Of a DNA stretch of 21,712 bases, positions 14,654 to 21,712 are shown one piece after another (position 1 is the first letter of the stretch; each line of letters begins with the position of its first letter). The position numbers were made by a program, and so were the translations under genes. Below the pieces are notes generated by a model. That model ran no database searches and had not been told where the DNA came from. It worked only from the letters and a program-made list of their open reading frames with translations. Origin of the DNA: Strigomonas culicis (lineage: Eukaryota; Euglenozoa; Kinetoplastea; Trypanosomatida; Trypanosomatidae); assembly GCA_000482145.1 (NCBI GenBank), contig AUXH01000320.1, positions 1 through 21,712 of the forward strand. The letters are read 5' to 3'.

Positions 14654-17128
14654 CTACAAGTGCTGTCCCTGCGGCCGCACAAGGATGGTCGACATGCCAA
14701 TCACGCGGACGGGGTCCGACGTGTACTGCGAGTTGTACAGCTTCGTGCCGCCGCCCTCTTCCGCCGACTTGCCGCCCTTCTTGCGGTGTGGGAAGCTGAG
14801 CGGCTTCACGCCCGGCCTGGGGCTGAAGCCGGATATCAGGCACTCGTTCACGGAGACCCACAGCGGTGTCGAGCGGCCCTGCGCCTTGAGGAACGCCTGC
14901 CGCTGCAGGCCGACGACCGGCCGCCACTTGGCGTCCAGCATAAAGTGCACGCGCTTGCTCGCTTTGGGGAAGAGGGAGAGCACCTCCTCCGGATCGCGGA
15001 AGTCGTCCAGGTTGTAGAAGCCCTCCACGCTCTCCATGTCGGTGGCACTGCCGGCGCCGGCGCCGATGCGCACGTAGCGGTTTTTGTTCGCCTCAGGGAT
15101 GCGCACCCCCATGCGGGCGGCCGCCGACTCCGTCAGCCACAGCGGGCTGGACAGCTTGTGCTTGAGGGCGAAGGCGCGCAGGATGGCCTCGTCCCGCCGC
15201 CCCACGAGGTGCCCGTTGACGAGCGCCATGCTGCGGACGGTGGGCACCGCGAGGTGGGGCGTCGTCGTGTTCGCCGCGTTGTAGTACCGGCGCAGCGTCG
15301 CGTCCTCGGCGAAGAAGAAGGAGAAGGGCTTCTGGCGCCGCGACCTGCTGGCGCGCTGCACCACCGTCTTGGGGACGCGCATCCGCGTGTTGAGGGCGGC
15401 AGGCACCACCCCATCTGGGGTCGACGGCTCCTCCTCCTCTAGCAGGATGGCGCCGAGTGGTTCGCGGTGGAACATGATCTCCTTCACGATCAGCGCGAAC
15501 TGCGGCTTTTGGTACATGAGGTCGCGCAGGTTCACAAAGTGAAAGGGGAAAGAGGAATCGTTGATGGCCACCATATTCTTCACAATCACACGCGAGCGCA
15601 TGGCCTCCCATCCGTTGACGCTATACAGGAAAAAGACCTCCTGGCCAAACGCGTCCGGCCGTGCGTCGCGGAGCTCCTTCAAGAGGGTGTTTCGGCATGT
15701 GGTGGGGAGGGTGGAGAGCGAGACCACCATGCCGCTCATGTCCGACGCCGGCACGCCCAGAGGCTCCTCCCCCTTCTTGAGCTCCAGGTTGAGGTACTTC
15801 AGCTGCTTCTCCGTGATCCACATGGGGGACGTGTAGCCGCGCAGGATGCCGACCGTCAGAAGCAGGTCGTGCGCCGGCTGCTTCACGCGCTTGCCGGTGA
15901 TCGCGTCGATCGCGAGGCCGCGCTGCAGCTCGCCCTTGTACGGGTCGAAGAGCTGGTCCGCGTTGTAGATGGAGATGCTGCTCACGTTGCGGATGTCAAT
16001 CTCGTGCTTCGGGTCGTACTTGATCTTCAGCGCGTTGCACTGCTCCACGTCAATGAAGAGCGCCCGCTCCTCGTCCGCCTTGTTGAGCACGCGGTTCATA
16101 CGGTCGCTCGTCACCACCTTCCACTTGAGACGATCGGAGAGAATGCCGACGCCGGAGCCGAAGAAGGGCGGGTACTCGTCCAGAATGCGCTGCTGCTCCC
16201 GCCGCGAGAGGGCGAGCAACGGCACCACCCTCTCCACGTGCAGGTGCAGGGTCGTGGGCGTCGCGCCGGGGACAATGAAGGTGTTCGCCGTGCGGCGCGC
16301 CTGGGCGCTGGTCAGCCACGAGTGGCTGGCGTAGCCGGACCGCCGCGCCACCTCGCGCAGCACCGCCTGGTGGCGCGGCGAAAAGGCGTGGCGCGTGACG
16401 GAGGAAACCATGCGCGCCGCCTTCAACACGGTGGGCGGGGCCGGCTTCTGCCCCTTCTGCTGCAGGGCATTGCTAAAAAACTGCACGACCTCCGAGAGCG
16501 GCTCGTCCACCATCTCCACCCGTCTCTGCCCCCCTCGCTTCCCTGCCGCTTCCTCCGCCTCCTCTACAGGGGCCGGGGAAGCTTCGGCGCTTTGCGTTGC
16601 CTCCTTCGGAGCGCGTTGGCGCGACCCGCCGCGCTTCGGCTTGACAGGTTGAACATCCTCTTCTGGCTCGCCCTCCTCTGCGGTGAGCTCCGCTCCGTCG
16701 ACTCTAGCGTCCACGTCCTCTTCGCCCTCCCCTGAGGGCAGCGTCATGTCGTGGCCACCGTACTGCTCGCTGAGGAACGAATCGTCCACTAGCTGTTCCG
16801 CCTCGAGCTCCTCCTCGTCAATGTCGTAGTCTGCCGCGTCCAGCTCCTCCGCGTACAGATCTGCCTCCGTCTGCTCGGGGGCCGGCGCGAGGGCCGGCGC
16901 GAGGACCGCCGCGGGCCTTCCCCGTCCTGTCCCCTTTCCCTTTCCCTTTCCCTTTCCCTTCGGCGGCGGTGACGCCGCGCGCCGCCTACCCGTGCCCGTG
17001 GCAGTGGCGGCTGGCCTAGAGGAGCCGGGCGAGGTGCGCCGGCGGGGGCTCACTGGCCGCAGCGCCGTGATCCCCCGCGCGGCGAGCAGTACCGTCGAGC
17101 AGCGAAAGGCAGCTCTCAGGCACAGCAT
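14654..17128 (-). CDS. Predicted mitochondrial protein with four degenerate ArdC-N-like repeats
   Basis: An 824-residue protein. The N-terminus (MLCLRAAFRCSTVLLAARG) is basic and amphipathic with no acidic residue in its first 50 positions, typical of a mitochondrial targeting signal. A Lys-Gly repeat (about 57-66) and a long acidic disordered region (about 83-200) follow. The rest carries a pattern seen four times: a helix, then Gly-Tyr/Ser-x-Ser-Pro-x-Trp-hydrophobic-Thr (about 265-277, 431-443, 658-670, 751-763), and further on an aromatic-Asn-x-x-x motif (IYNADQLF 387, HFVNLRDL 530, GFYNLDDF 703, KLYNSQYT 796). Repeat 2 also keeps KKGEEPLGV. This is the layout of the ArdC N-terminal single-stranded-DNA-binding domain (Tyr-x-Ser-x-x-Trp-x-Thr, Lys-Gly-Glu, then Phe-Asn). 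No metallopeptidase domain is seen. Binding of kinetoplast nucleic acid is an inference. ATG 17128 was chosen over a TTG at 17155. Confidence 0.8.
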   Translation of the reverse strand: MLCLRAAFRCSTVLLAARGITALRPVSPRRRTSPGSSRPAATATGTGRRRAASPPPKGKGKGKGKGTGRGRPAAVLAPALAPAPEQTEADLYAEELDAADYDIDEEELEAEQLVDDSFLSEQYGGHDMTLPSGEGEEDVDARVDGAELTAEEGEPEEDVQPVKPKRGGSRQRAPKEATQSAEASPAPVEEAEEAAGKRGGQRRVEMVDEPLSEVVQFFSNALQQKGQKPAPPTVLKAARMVSSVTRHAFSPRHQAVLREVARRSGYASHSWLTSAQARRTANTFIVPGATPTTLHLHVERVVPLLALSRREQQRILDEYPPFFGSGVGILSDRLKWKVVTSDRMNRVLNKADEERALFIDVEQCNALKIKYDPKHEIDIRNVSSISIYNADQLFDPYKGELQRGLAIDAITGKRVKQPAHDLLLTVGILRGYTSPMWITEKQLKYLNLELKKGEEPLGVPASDMSGMVVSLSTLPTTCRNTLLKELRDARPDAFGQEVFFLYSVNGWEAMRSRVIVKNMVAINDSSFPFHFVNLRDLMYQKPQFALIVKEIMFHREPLGAILLEEEEPSTPDGVVPAALNTRMRVPKTVVQRASRSRRQKPFSFFFAEDATLRRYYNAANTTTPHLAVPTVRSMALVNGHLVGRRDEAILRAFALKHKLSSPLWLTESAAARMGVRIPEANKNRYVRIGAGAGSATDMESVEGFYNLDDFRDPEEVLSLFPKASKRVHFMLDAKWRPVVGLQRQAFLKAQGRSTPLWVSVNECLISGFSPRPGVKPLSFPHRKKGGKSAEEGGGTKLYNSQYTSDPVRVIGMSTILVRPQGQHL
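16932..16960. repeat. CCCTTT hexamer tandem repeat in coding DNA
   Basis: Nearly five copies of CCCTTT on the plus strand encode alternating Lys-Gly in the mitochondrial ArdC-N-like protein. Being six bases long, the unit can change copy number without breaking the frame, so length variation between strains or alleles is likely. Confidence 0.9.
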
Positions 17129-17776
17129 ACCGATGGGTGTGGAACTATATAACAAATCTATTATTATTTTATTTATTTATTTACTTCTATGAGTCTTAGG
17201 GTTGTCAAGTGCTACAATCGAAGATGCTCCCGTACAGTATAGATGTATGGAATCTTCGGAGAAGAAAAAAAAATGAATGGCTATAGTAGAATGGTAAAAG
17301 AAGGAGGTTCAAAGGAGTTTTTTGTTGTTGTTGCTGTTTTGTGCGTGAACCCACAACACCATAATAAGGAGTGGATTTACCAAAAGGCATACAATACGTT
17401 GCTAAAGCCCTGTGCATTATGTGAGATTTGACTTTTTTTTTCTTTTTTTTTATTGAATACATGCGCATCATTTTTAAAAGTGCATTATTATCATTATTAG
17501 GTATTGTATTCTTTTTTTTTTGTACGAGTAATTTTACTTGATTCTCCTCTTCCTATTTTTTTTCCTCTCGCTCACTCCTGGTTATGCTTACTCACCTGAC
17601 GCCAAATGTGTATGTATGAAGTATATGTATACATTACAACTTGTGTGCATATCAAGTTCGAAAGCAATGGAGAGAGAAAAAAAAATGAAAAAAAAAGAAA
17701 AAAGAAGAACGGTATTATATGAAAATAAAAAAGAAAATTTAAAAAAAGGAGCTAGCCCGTGTGCTCGCCGAAGCGC
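17129..17776. other. Spacer between the NDPK and ArdC-N-like genes
   Basis: AT-rich, with a TTTA-type repeat near 17160-17184, several T and A runs, and the acceptor of the ArdC-N-like gene. No further gene is supported; ORFs here are short and low in complexity. Confidence 0.7.
17254..17255 (-). promoter_or_regulatory. Candidate spliced-leader acceptor AG for the ArdC-N-like gene
   Basis: The minus strand reads a T/C tract (about 17273-17258), then CCGAAG with its AG at 17255-17254. The leader to ATG 17128 would be about 125 bases and contains no earlier ATG, supporting that start. Confidence 0.6.
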
Positions 17777-18232
17777 TTACTCGTAGATCTGACCGGCAGA
17801 GTGGGAAGACCAGTTGACGAGATCCTCCGGCTTGAACCAGAAGGCGATCTCGCGCTGCGCGCTCTCGACGGCGTCGGAGCCGTGGCACACATTGCGGCCC
17901 ACATCGACGGCGAAGTCGCCGCGGATGGTGCCGGGCAGGGAGTCAGCGGGGTTGGTGGCGCCGAGGAGCACGCGGCCGCTCTTCACGACGTTCTTGCCCT
18001 CCCACACCATACCGACGATCGGGCCGGACGAGATGTACTGCACGAGGGGGCCGAAGAAGGGCTTCGAGGCGAGGTCCTTGTAGTGGCCCTCCGCCTGCTC
18101 CGTCGTGGGCTGCAGCATCTTGAGGGCAACCAGCTTGAATCCCTTGCGCTCGAAGCGGGCGATGATCTCGCCGACGAGGCCGCGCTGGACGCCATCAGGC
18201 TTGACCGCGATGAAGGTGCGCTCGCTGGACAT
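17777..18232 (-). CDS. NDKB: Nucleoside diphosphate kinase
   Basis: A complete 151-residue protein, the standard length for group I NDPK. It transfers the gamma-phosphate from a nucleoside triphosphate to a nucleoside diphosphate through a phosphohistidine. All key positions are present: Lys11 (in AVKPDGV), Tyr51, Arg87, Thr93, Arg104, Asn114 and the catalytic His117 in RNVCHGSD. The usual kpn-type Pro-containing loop ([16 protein letters not shown]) and the C-terminal Tyr-Glu are also present. Expected to form hexamers, mainly cytosolic; in Leishmania the homologue is also released by cells. The frame stays open upstream to 18343, but that part is AT-rich and lies beyond the predicted acceptor, so MSSERTF at 18232 is the start. 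The symbol follows trypanosomatid use. Confidence 0.97.
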   Translation of the reverse strand: MSSERTFIAVKPDGVQRGLVGEIIARFERKGFKLVALKMLQPTTEQAEGHYKDLASKPFFGPLVQYISSGPIVGMVWEGKNVVKSGRVLLGATNPADSLPGTIRGDFAVDVGRNVCHGSDAVESAQREIAFWFKPEDLVNWSSHSAGQIYE

Positions 18233-18273
18233 GTTCGTAGGGTGGTGAGGAAGAGTAGAAAGCGAATAGAATT

Positions 18274-18275
18274 CT
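18274..18275 (-). promoter_or_regulatory. Spliced-leader acceptor AG for the NDPK gene
   Basis: The clearest acceptor in the window. On the minus strand a CT-rich then T-rich tract of about 50 bases (18330-18281) runs into CCCCACAG, with AG at 18275-18274. The leader to ATG 18232 is about 41 bases. This shows that codons upstream of 18232 are not translated. Confidence 0.75.
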
Positions 18276-18489
18276 GTGGGGAAAAAAAAAAGATTGAGGA
18301 GAAACGGGGGAAGAGAAAAGGAAGATAGCAGGGATGCACACACGATAGACAGTGCAGCAGCTGGATTGTCTCCATTGGATGTTACTGGTGTCTTCTTCTT
18401 GTTGTTGTTGCTAACCTTTGTTTCAAATGTATATTGATTCTATGAAAACTACTCGCACAGGAGTGAAAATGGGGTTTGAGGTGTATGCC

Positions 18490-20679
18490 TCACAGCTCCG
18501 AGAACTCGATCGTGTTCTCCGTGACCACCCAGACGCCGACGTCCGTGTAAGTCTGAATGCAGCGCTGCAGGTGCGCCTCACTGATGCCCTTCATCATCAG
18601 CACTGGCCGCACATCGGCCAGGTCGACCGTCCGCCGACCCTTCGCGAGCTCCTTTATGGACGAGAAGATGGCCGCGTCAGACGTGGTCACGACGCGGCGG
18701 CTGCTGTCCGTCGGGCGGTCATTCAAGGAGGCCTTGCTGCAGTCCAGCAAGCGGCCCGCCTCGCGGACGTCGCTCTCCCGCACGCGCTCGGAGAAGCGAA
18801 GCCGCGCGCACGCCTGCGAAATACGAATTAAGCTGAGCAGCGTACGCGCCGTGACCACGTTGCTGTGCCGCACGCTCTGCGCCCGCATCTCGCAGTAGAT
18901 GTCGCTGATCGCCTTGGCGGCCTCGGGGTCCACGATGGGCTGGATGCGCTTCACCTCGCCAACGTAGGCACGGAGAAAGTCCTTGCCAAAGTAGTCGGAG
19001 GACAGAATGCTGGTCGGCGCGTCATGGGGGGCATCCGCCACCGTACCTGGCGCCACGCCGTGGAGATGGACGTACGTGACGTGCATGGAGAGCTCCGCGT
19101 CACGCTCGCGGCTCGACTCGTCGAGCAGCAGCCACAGCAAGTCGAAACGGGAGAGGAGGGCGGGGGGCAGGTTCACGTTTTCGCTCGGCGTCGCGCTGCG
19201 CCGCCACCGACCGTACTTAGGGTTGGAGGCCGCCAGGATCGACGTGCGCGCGTTGAGGGACGTAATGATGCCCGCCTTGGCGATGGATACCATCTGCTGC
19301 TCCATCACCTCGTGCAGCGCCGTGCGGTCACTGTCGTCCATCTTGTCGAACTCGTCAATGCAGCAGATGCCCTTGTCTGAGAGCACGAGGGCGCCGCCCT
19401 CCAGCATCACCTCACCGGTGTTCGTGTCCCGCGTGACGGCCGCGGTCAGACCAACGCCGGAGCTACCTTTGCCGGTCGTGAAGACGGAGCGAGGGGCGAC
19501 AGAGGCGATCCACTTCAGGAGCTGGCTCTTCGCTACTCCGGGGTCACCCATGAACAAGATGTTCAGGTCGCTGCGGATGCGGATGCCATTGGCGATCGAG
19601 CTACCGCCGACAAGCTGGCACAGCAAGGCCTTCTTCACATCCTCCATGCCCCAGATTTCTGGCGCGATGCTTCGCGTTAGCTTTTCTATGACAGCATCGC
19701 GGTCAGGGTAGTCGCGCGCGTCCTCCACCTGCGCACGGAGGTCGTCCGCTGCCTCCTGATAGCTTTGCTTCTCTAAGTCGATGTGGATTGCGCGGTAGAG
19801 TGTCTTCACCATGGTAGAGGCGCGGAACGCCTCGTTGCCTTGGCCAGTCGACGGGTCTGGGCAGTAAGTGCCCGTGATGCGAACAACCTGTCCAGGAGAG
19901 GCCACACGCGTCTGCTCCCCTTCGCACACCACTCGTATGGTCCGTGGGATGGCGCCCCGCGGCACATCTTGAGGAAGTTCCTGCAAACGGAGTTCCTGGA
20001 ACTTGATAAACTTGCTGGCCTTGTATTGGGGTAGCAACCGGCCAACTGTGTTATTCAGCTTGCAGCGCTGAGACTGGCACACTTGAAGTGGGGTCAGCCG
20101 GTCACCAATCACTTGCTGAAAAGTAGTCTCCGCACAGACTTCGCACACAGACACGAGCATGGCCAGCTTCGGCCGAACAGCAGTCGCTGCAATGCAAATG
20201 CCTCTCAAGATGGTCAAATTGCCAATATAGCCGCCTTTCAACTCTCGCAGTGGAATAGGAGAGGCAAAATTACTAAGAGGAACAAATACTAATTCATACC
20301 GCCGAGAGAGAAGGGCGGGAATCTGCTGTCCAGACTCATGCGCTTCTAGTACCAGTTGATCAATCACATCTTCATAATGATATTTTACAGGAATAATGTT
20401 GTCCAGCACTTGATACAATTCCTCGCTGTATCCTACCACATTCATCTGAATGCGCTGTGCCAGATGCAGCTGGCCGTATGTAGCCATATCATCAAGAGCA
20501 ATGGTGAACACATTGATGCGCCGATCTGCTACGTCAGCAGCGAGCTCTATATATTTCGTACGGCCAGAAACATCAACAAATTCCTTAAAGAAACGTTCAC
20601 ATAATTCGCGATCCGCAATGTAGTTTGGGTATTTTCCAGTTGCTGCGGATGACAGTCCTTTCTTTTCAGGTGAAGTCAT
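18490..20679 (-). CDS. MCM7: DNA replication licensing helicase subunit MCM7
   Basis: A complete 729-residue protein, normal for MCM7 (about 720). The N-terminal domain has a zinc finger with Cys179, Cys182, Cys201 and Cys206, followed by the MCM7-typical SKFIKFQELRLQE (222-234) and RGAIPRTIRV. The AAA+ core has Walker A GDPGVAKS (378-385), Walker B CCIDEFDKM (439-447) and the arginine finger in LLSRFDLLWLL (508-518). The MCM7 features SMHVTYVHLHG and TARTLLSLIRISQACARLRF follow, and a winged-helix end closes the protein (about 668-729). It is one of six MCM2-7 subunits of the nuclear replicative helicase. The first roughly 190 codons are markedly less GC-rich than the rest, although the protein pattern is continuous. 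The start at 20679 is just after the predicted acceptor. Confidence 0.96.
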   Translation of the reverse strand: MTSPEKKGLSSAATGKYPNYIADRELCERFFKEFVDVSGRTKYIELAADVADRRINVFTIALDDMATYGQLHLAQRIQMNVVGYSEELYQVLDNIIPVKYHYEDVIDQLVLEAHESGQQIPALLSRRYELVFVPLSNFASPIPLRELKGGYIGNLTILRGICIAATAVRPKLAMLVSVCEVCAETTFQQVIGDRLTPLQVCQSQRCKLNNTVGRLLPQYKASKFIKFQELRLQELPQDVPRGAIPRTIRVVCEGEQTRVASPGQVVRITGTYCPDPSTGQGNEAFRASTMVKTLYRAIHIDLEKQSYQEAADDLRAQVEDARDYPDRDAVIEKLTRSIAPEIWGMEDVKKALLCQLVGGSSIANGIRIRSDLNILFMGDPGVAKSQLLKWIASVAPRSVFTTGKGSSGVGLTAAVTRDTNTGEVMLEGGALVLSDKGICCIDEFDKMDDSDRTALHEVMEQQMVSIAKAGIITSLNARTSILAASNPKYGRWRRSATPSENVNLPPALLSRFDLLWLLLDESSRERDAELSMHVTYVHLHGVAPGTVADAPHDAPTSILSSDYFGKDFLRAYVGEVKRIQPIVDPEAAKAISDIYCEMRAQSVRHSNVVTARTLLSLIRISQACARLRFSERVRESDVREAGRLLDCSKASLNDRPTDSSRRVVTTSDAAIFSSIKELAKGRRTVDLADVRPVLMMKGISEAHLQRCIQTYTDVGVWVVTENTIEFSEL

Positions 20680-21049
20680 CTGTATTGAATGGAAACTATT
20701 TGGGAAAAGAGGAAAAAAAAGGAGGGAGATGTTAAAAGAAAGGAAATGAAGAGATTTTTTTATTTTTTTGGTACCATGCGGTTATTGATAATTCACTGAA
20801 TTCATCGAGTTACGCTTGCACAAACTTGCGATGAATAGGTATTGCTGGAGCATGCCTATGATGAAGATGATAATTGTATTTTCAGGGTATATTGCACAGT
20901 GCCTACTTTACATGAACGAATGTTCAAATGTATGCCCATAAGCATAGTGCCATAATTGAATATTAAAAACAAAACCAACTCTATTTGCCGTATAGAACCA
21001 AAAAAAAACATGATTCCTTTTGGACGTGAAAGAGAAAAAGTGAGCGGCT
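20680..21049. other. Spacer between the cofactor A and MCM7 genes
   Basis: About 370 bases, AT-rich, with the MCM7 polypyrimidine tract at the left end and less repetitive DNA to the right (presumed cofactor A 3' untranslated region). I see no gene. Confidence 0.7.
20696..20697 (-). promoter_or_regulatory. Candidate spliced-leader acceptor AG for MCM7
   Basis: A CT-rich tract on the minus strand (about 20753-20702) ends in CCCAAATAG, with AG at 20697-20696. The leader to ATG 20679 would be only 16 bases, short but possible for a trypanosomatid. Confidence 0.55.
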
Positions 21050-21418
21050 TTAAACGTTGAGAGCTTCTTCCGCATTCTTCAACGTCTTCTCCGCATTCTC
21101 AATGAGCTCCTCATCTGCAATGTTAGCACGCTCCTTTTCCAAGTAGTCAGAAAGGTCCTTAATACCGGACCGGATACGGTTTTCCGAGTGCGGGACCATC
21201 ATTTCTGCCTCTTTCAAAACATTTTCCTGCTGGGATACCCTATCCTGATTTTCTGTCTTAAATGTTTCAAGACGCTTCGATTCGGTTTCCACCTCCTTCT
21301 TCGCGTACTGCAGATCCTTGATTGTCCGCGCCAGAGAATTGATTTTGATATTCAACGTCTTCACATTGGGCACTTCAGCTTGCTTGGTCTTGTTAGCAAA
21401 ACGAGGCTTATCGGACAT
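21050..21418 (-). CDS. TBCA: Tubulin-binding cofactor A (tubulin folding chaperone)
   Basis: A complete 122-residue protein, slightly longer than the usual 108-115 because of a short N-terminal extension (MSDKPRFANKTKQAE). The remainder is three helices in heptad pattern: VKTLNIKINSLARTIKDLQ, then ENVLKEAEMMVPHSENRI, where the ESxxMIP-like centre is the family's most conserved site, then a third helix ending ALNV. Cofactor A captures beta-tubulin released by the CCT chaperonin and passes it along the tubulin folding route in the cytosol. The frame is open upstream beyond the predicted acceptor, but MSDKPRF at 21418 is the first ATG after it. Its GC content is far below that of genes at the left of the window. 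Confidence 0.93.
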   Translation of the reverse strand: MSDKPRFANKTKQAEVPNVKTLNIKINSLARTIKDLQYAKKEVETESKRLETFKTENQDRVSQQENVLKEAEMMVPHSENRIRSGIKDLSDYLEKERANIADEELIENAEKTLKNAEEALNV

Positions 21419-21679
21419 TTGACGTTCGTAGATTGTTTGGTAATAGTGATTGTTTGAAGAGAGAAAGAAAGGAATTCTACGAAAAGAGCCGTCAAAATGT
21501 AATGAAGCAGAAACAAATAATAATAATAACAATAATAATAATAAGAGGCAAAGGGGGGAAAGTGCACAGATTAAAAAGAGAAGGAAAACAGAGAAATCAT
21601 GGGAGGAAAGAGTTTTTTTTTTTTTTCATGAGCAAGGAAGCACTAAAAGGCATGTATATACCTTTGTATATATACATAC

Positions 21680-21680
<1 letters not shown>
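21419..21680. other. Upstream region of cofactor A
   Basis: AT-rich DNA with an AAT trinucleotide repeat (about 21516-21544), T runs and the acceptor of cofactor A. No gene is seen before the right edge. Confidence 0.6.
21477..21478 (-). promoter_or_regulatory. Candidate spliced-leader acceptor AG for cofactor A
   Basis: The minus strand reads GGCTCTTTTCGTAG with AG at 21478-21477. A better CT tract lies just downstream (21472-21455), but no AG occurs between it and the ATG at 21418, so it cannot serve that ATG. The leader would be about 58 bases. Confidence 0.4.

Positions 21681-21712
<32 letters not shown>
21681..21712. repeat. TA dinucleotide microsatellite at the right edge
   Basis: At least 16 uninterrupted TA units running to the end of the window, preceded by further TA-rich sequence. 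The true length is unknown because the window stops inside it. Confidence 0.9.

Noticed and set aside
17129..17155. Nine-residue upstream extension of the ArdC-N-like protein
   Set aside because: It starts at TTG in AT-rich leader DNA; the ATG at 17128 begins a better mitochondrial-type presequence.
17193..17198. TTAGGG hexamer resembling the telomere repeat
   Set aside because: There is a single copy with no tandem array.
18233..18343. 37-residue N-terminal extension of NDPK
   Set aside because: It is AT-rich, Phe/Leu/Ser low complexity, and crosses a textbook acceptor (AG at 18275-18274). NDPK normally starts as at 18232.
20858..20864. Box C-like ATGATGA on the plus strand, possible C/D snoRNA
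   Set aside because: It is opposite to the transcription direction, and I found no paired CTGA box at suitable spacing with terminal complementarity; such a heptamer is expected by chance.
1..21712. Functional gene cluster for tubulin (cofactor A, TTL, ODA docking protein)
   Set aside because: Trypanosomatid genes are arranged in long mixed polycistronic arrays, and these three genes are separated by unrelated ones; co-location alone does not support a shared module.

Overview
This window looks like nuclear DNA of a trypanosomatid flagellate (kinetoplastid). All eleven recognisable genes lie on the minus strand, have no introns, are very GC-rich (most of all in the third codon position), and are separated by AT-rich, low-complexity spacers. 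In nearly every spacer the minus strand carries a polypyrimidine tract followed by a first AG shortly upstream of an ATG, the layout of a spliced-leader trans-splicing acceptor. The window is therefore read as an internal piece of one polycistronic unit transcribed from high to low coordinates. The products (outer dynein arm docking protein, tubulin tyrosine ligase, tubulin cofactor A, nucleoside diphosphate kinase, MCM7) fit a flagellate. I cannot name the species.

Order in the direction of transcription (right to left): tubulin-binding cofactor A (21418-21050); MCM7 replicative helicase subunit (20679-18490); nucleoside diphosphate kinase (18232-17777); a predicted mitochondrial protein with four degenerate ArdC-N-like repeats (17128-14654); a tubulin tyrosine ligase-type ATP-grasp enzyme (13701-11848); an unrecognised 370-residue protein with a weak XRCC4/XLF-like pattern (11402-10290); a membrane-anchored FG-GAP repeat protein (9954-7462); an ODA1/DC2-type outer dynein arm docking protein (6893-4989); alpha-SNAP (4008-3133); a TFIIH Tfb4/p34-like subunit whose reading frame is broken near 2110-2195 (2608-1605); and the 5' part of a TMEM222/RTE1 (DUF778) membrane protein that runs off the left edge (918-1).

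The neighbours do not form a pathway, as is normal for trypanosomatid gene arrays: replication, nucleotide metabolism, cytoskeleton and flagellum, vesicle fusion and transcription/repair are mixed. Base composition changes strongly along the window, from extremely GC-rich coding DNA at the left to nearly AT-balanced coding DNA in the first part of MCM7 and in cofactor A at the right, with a fairly sharp change inside MCM7. The observations most worth checking are the four-repeat ArdC-N-like protein, the possible XRCC4/XLF relative, the Tfb4 frameshift and the composition break inside MCM7. No tRNA, rRNA, transposon, CRISPR array or strand-switch region was found.
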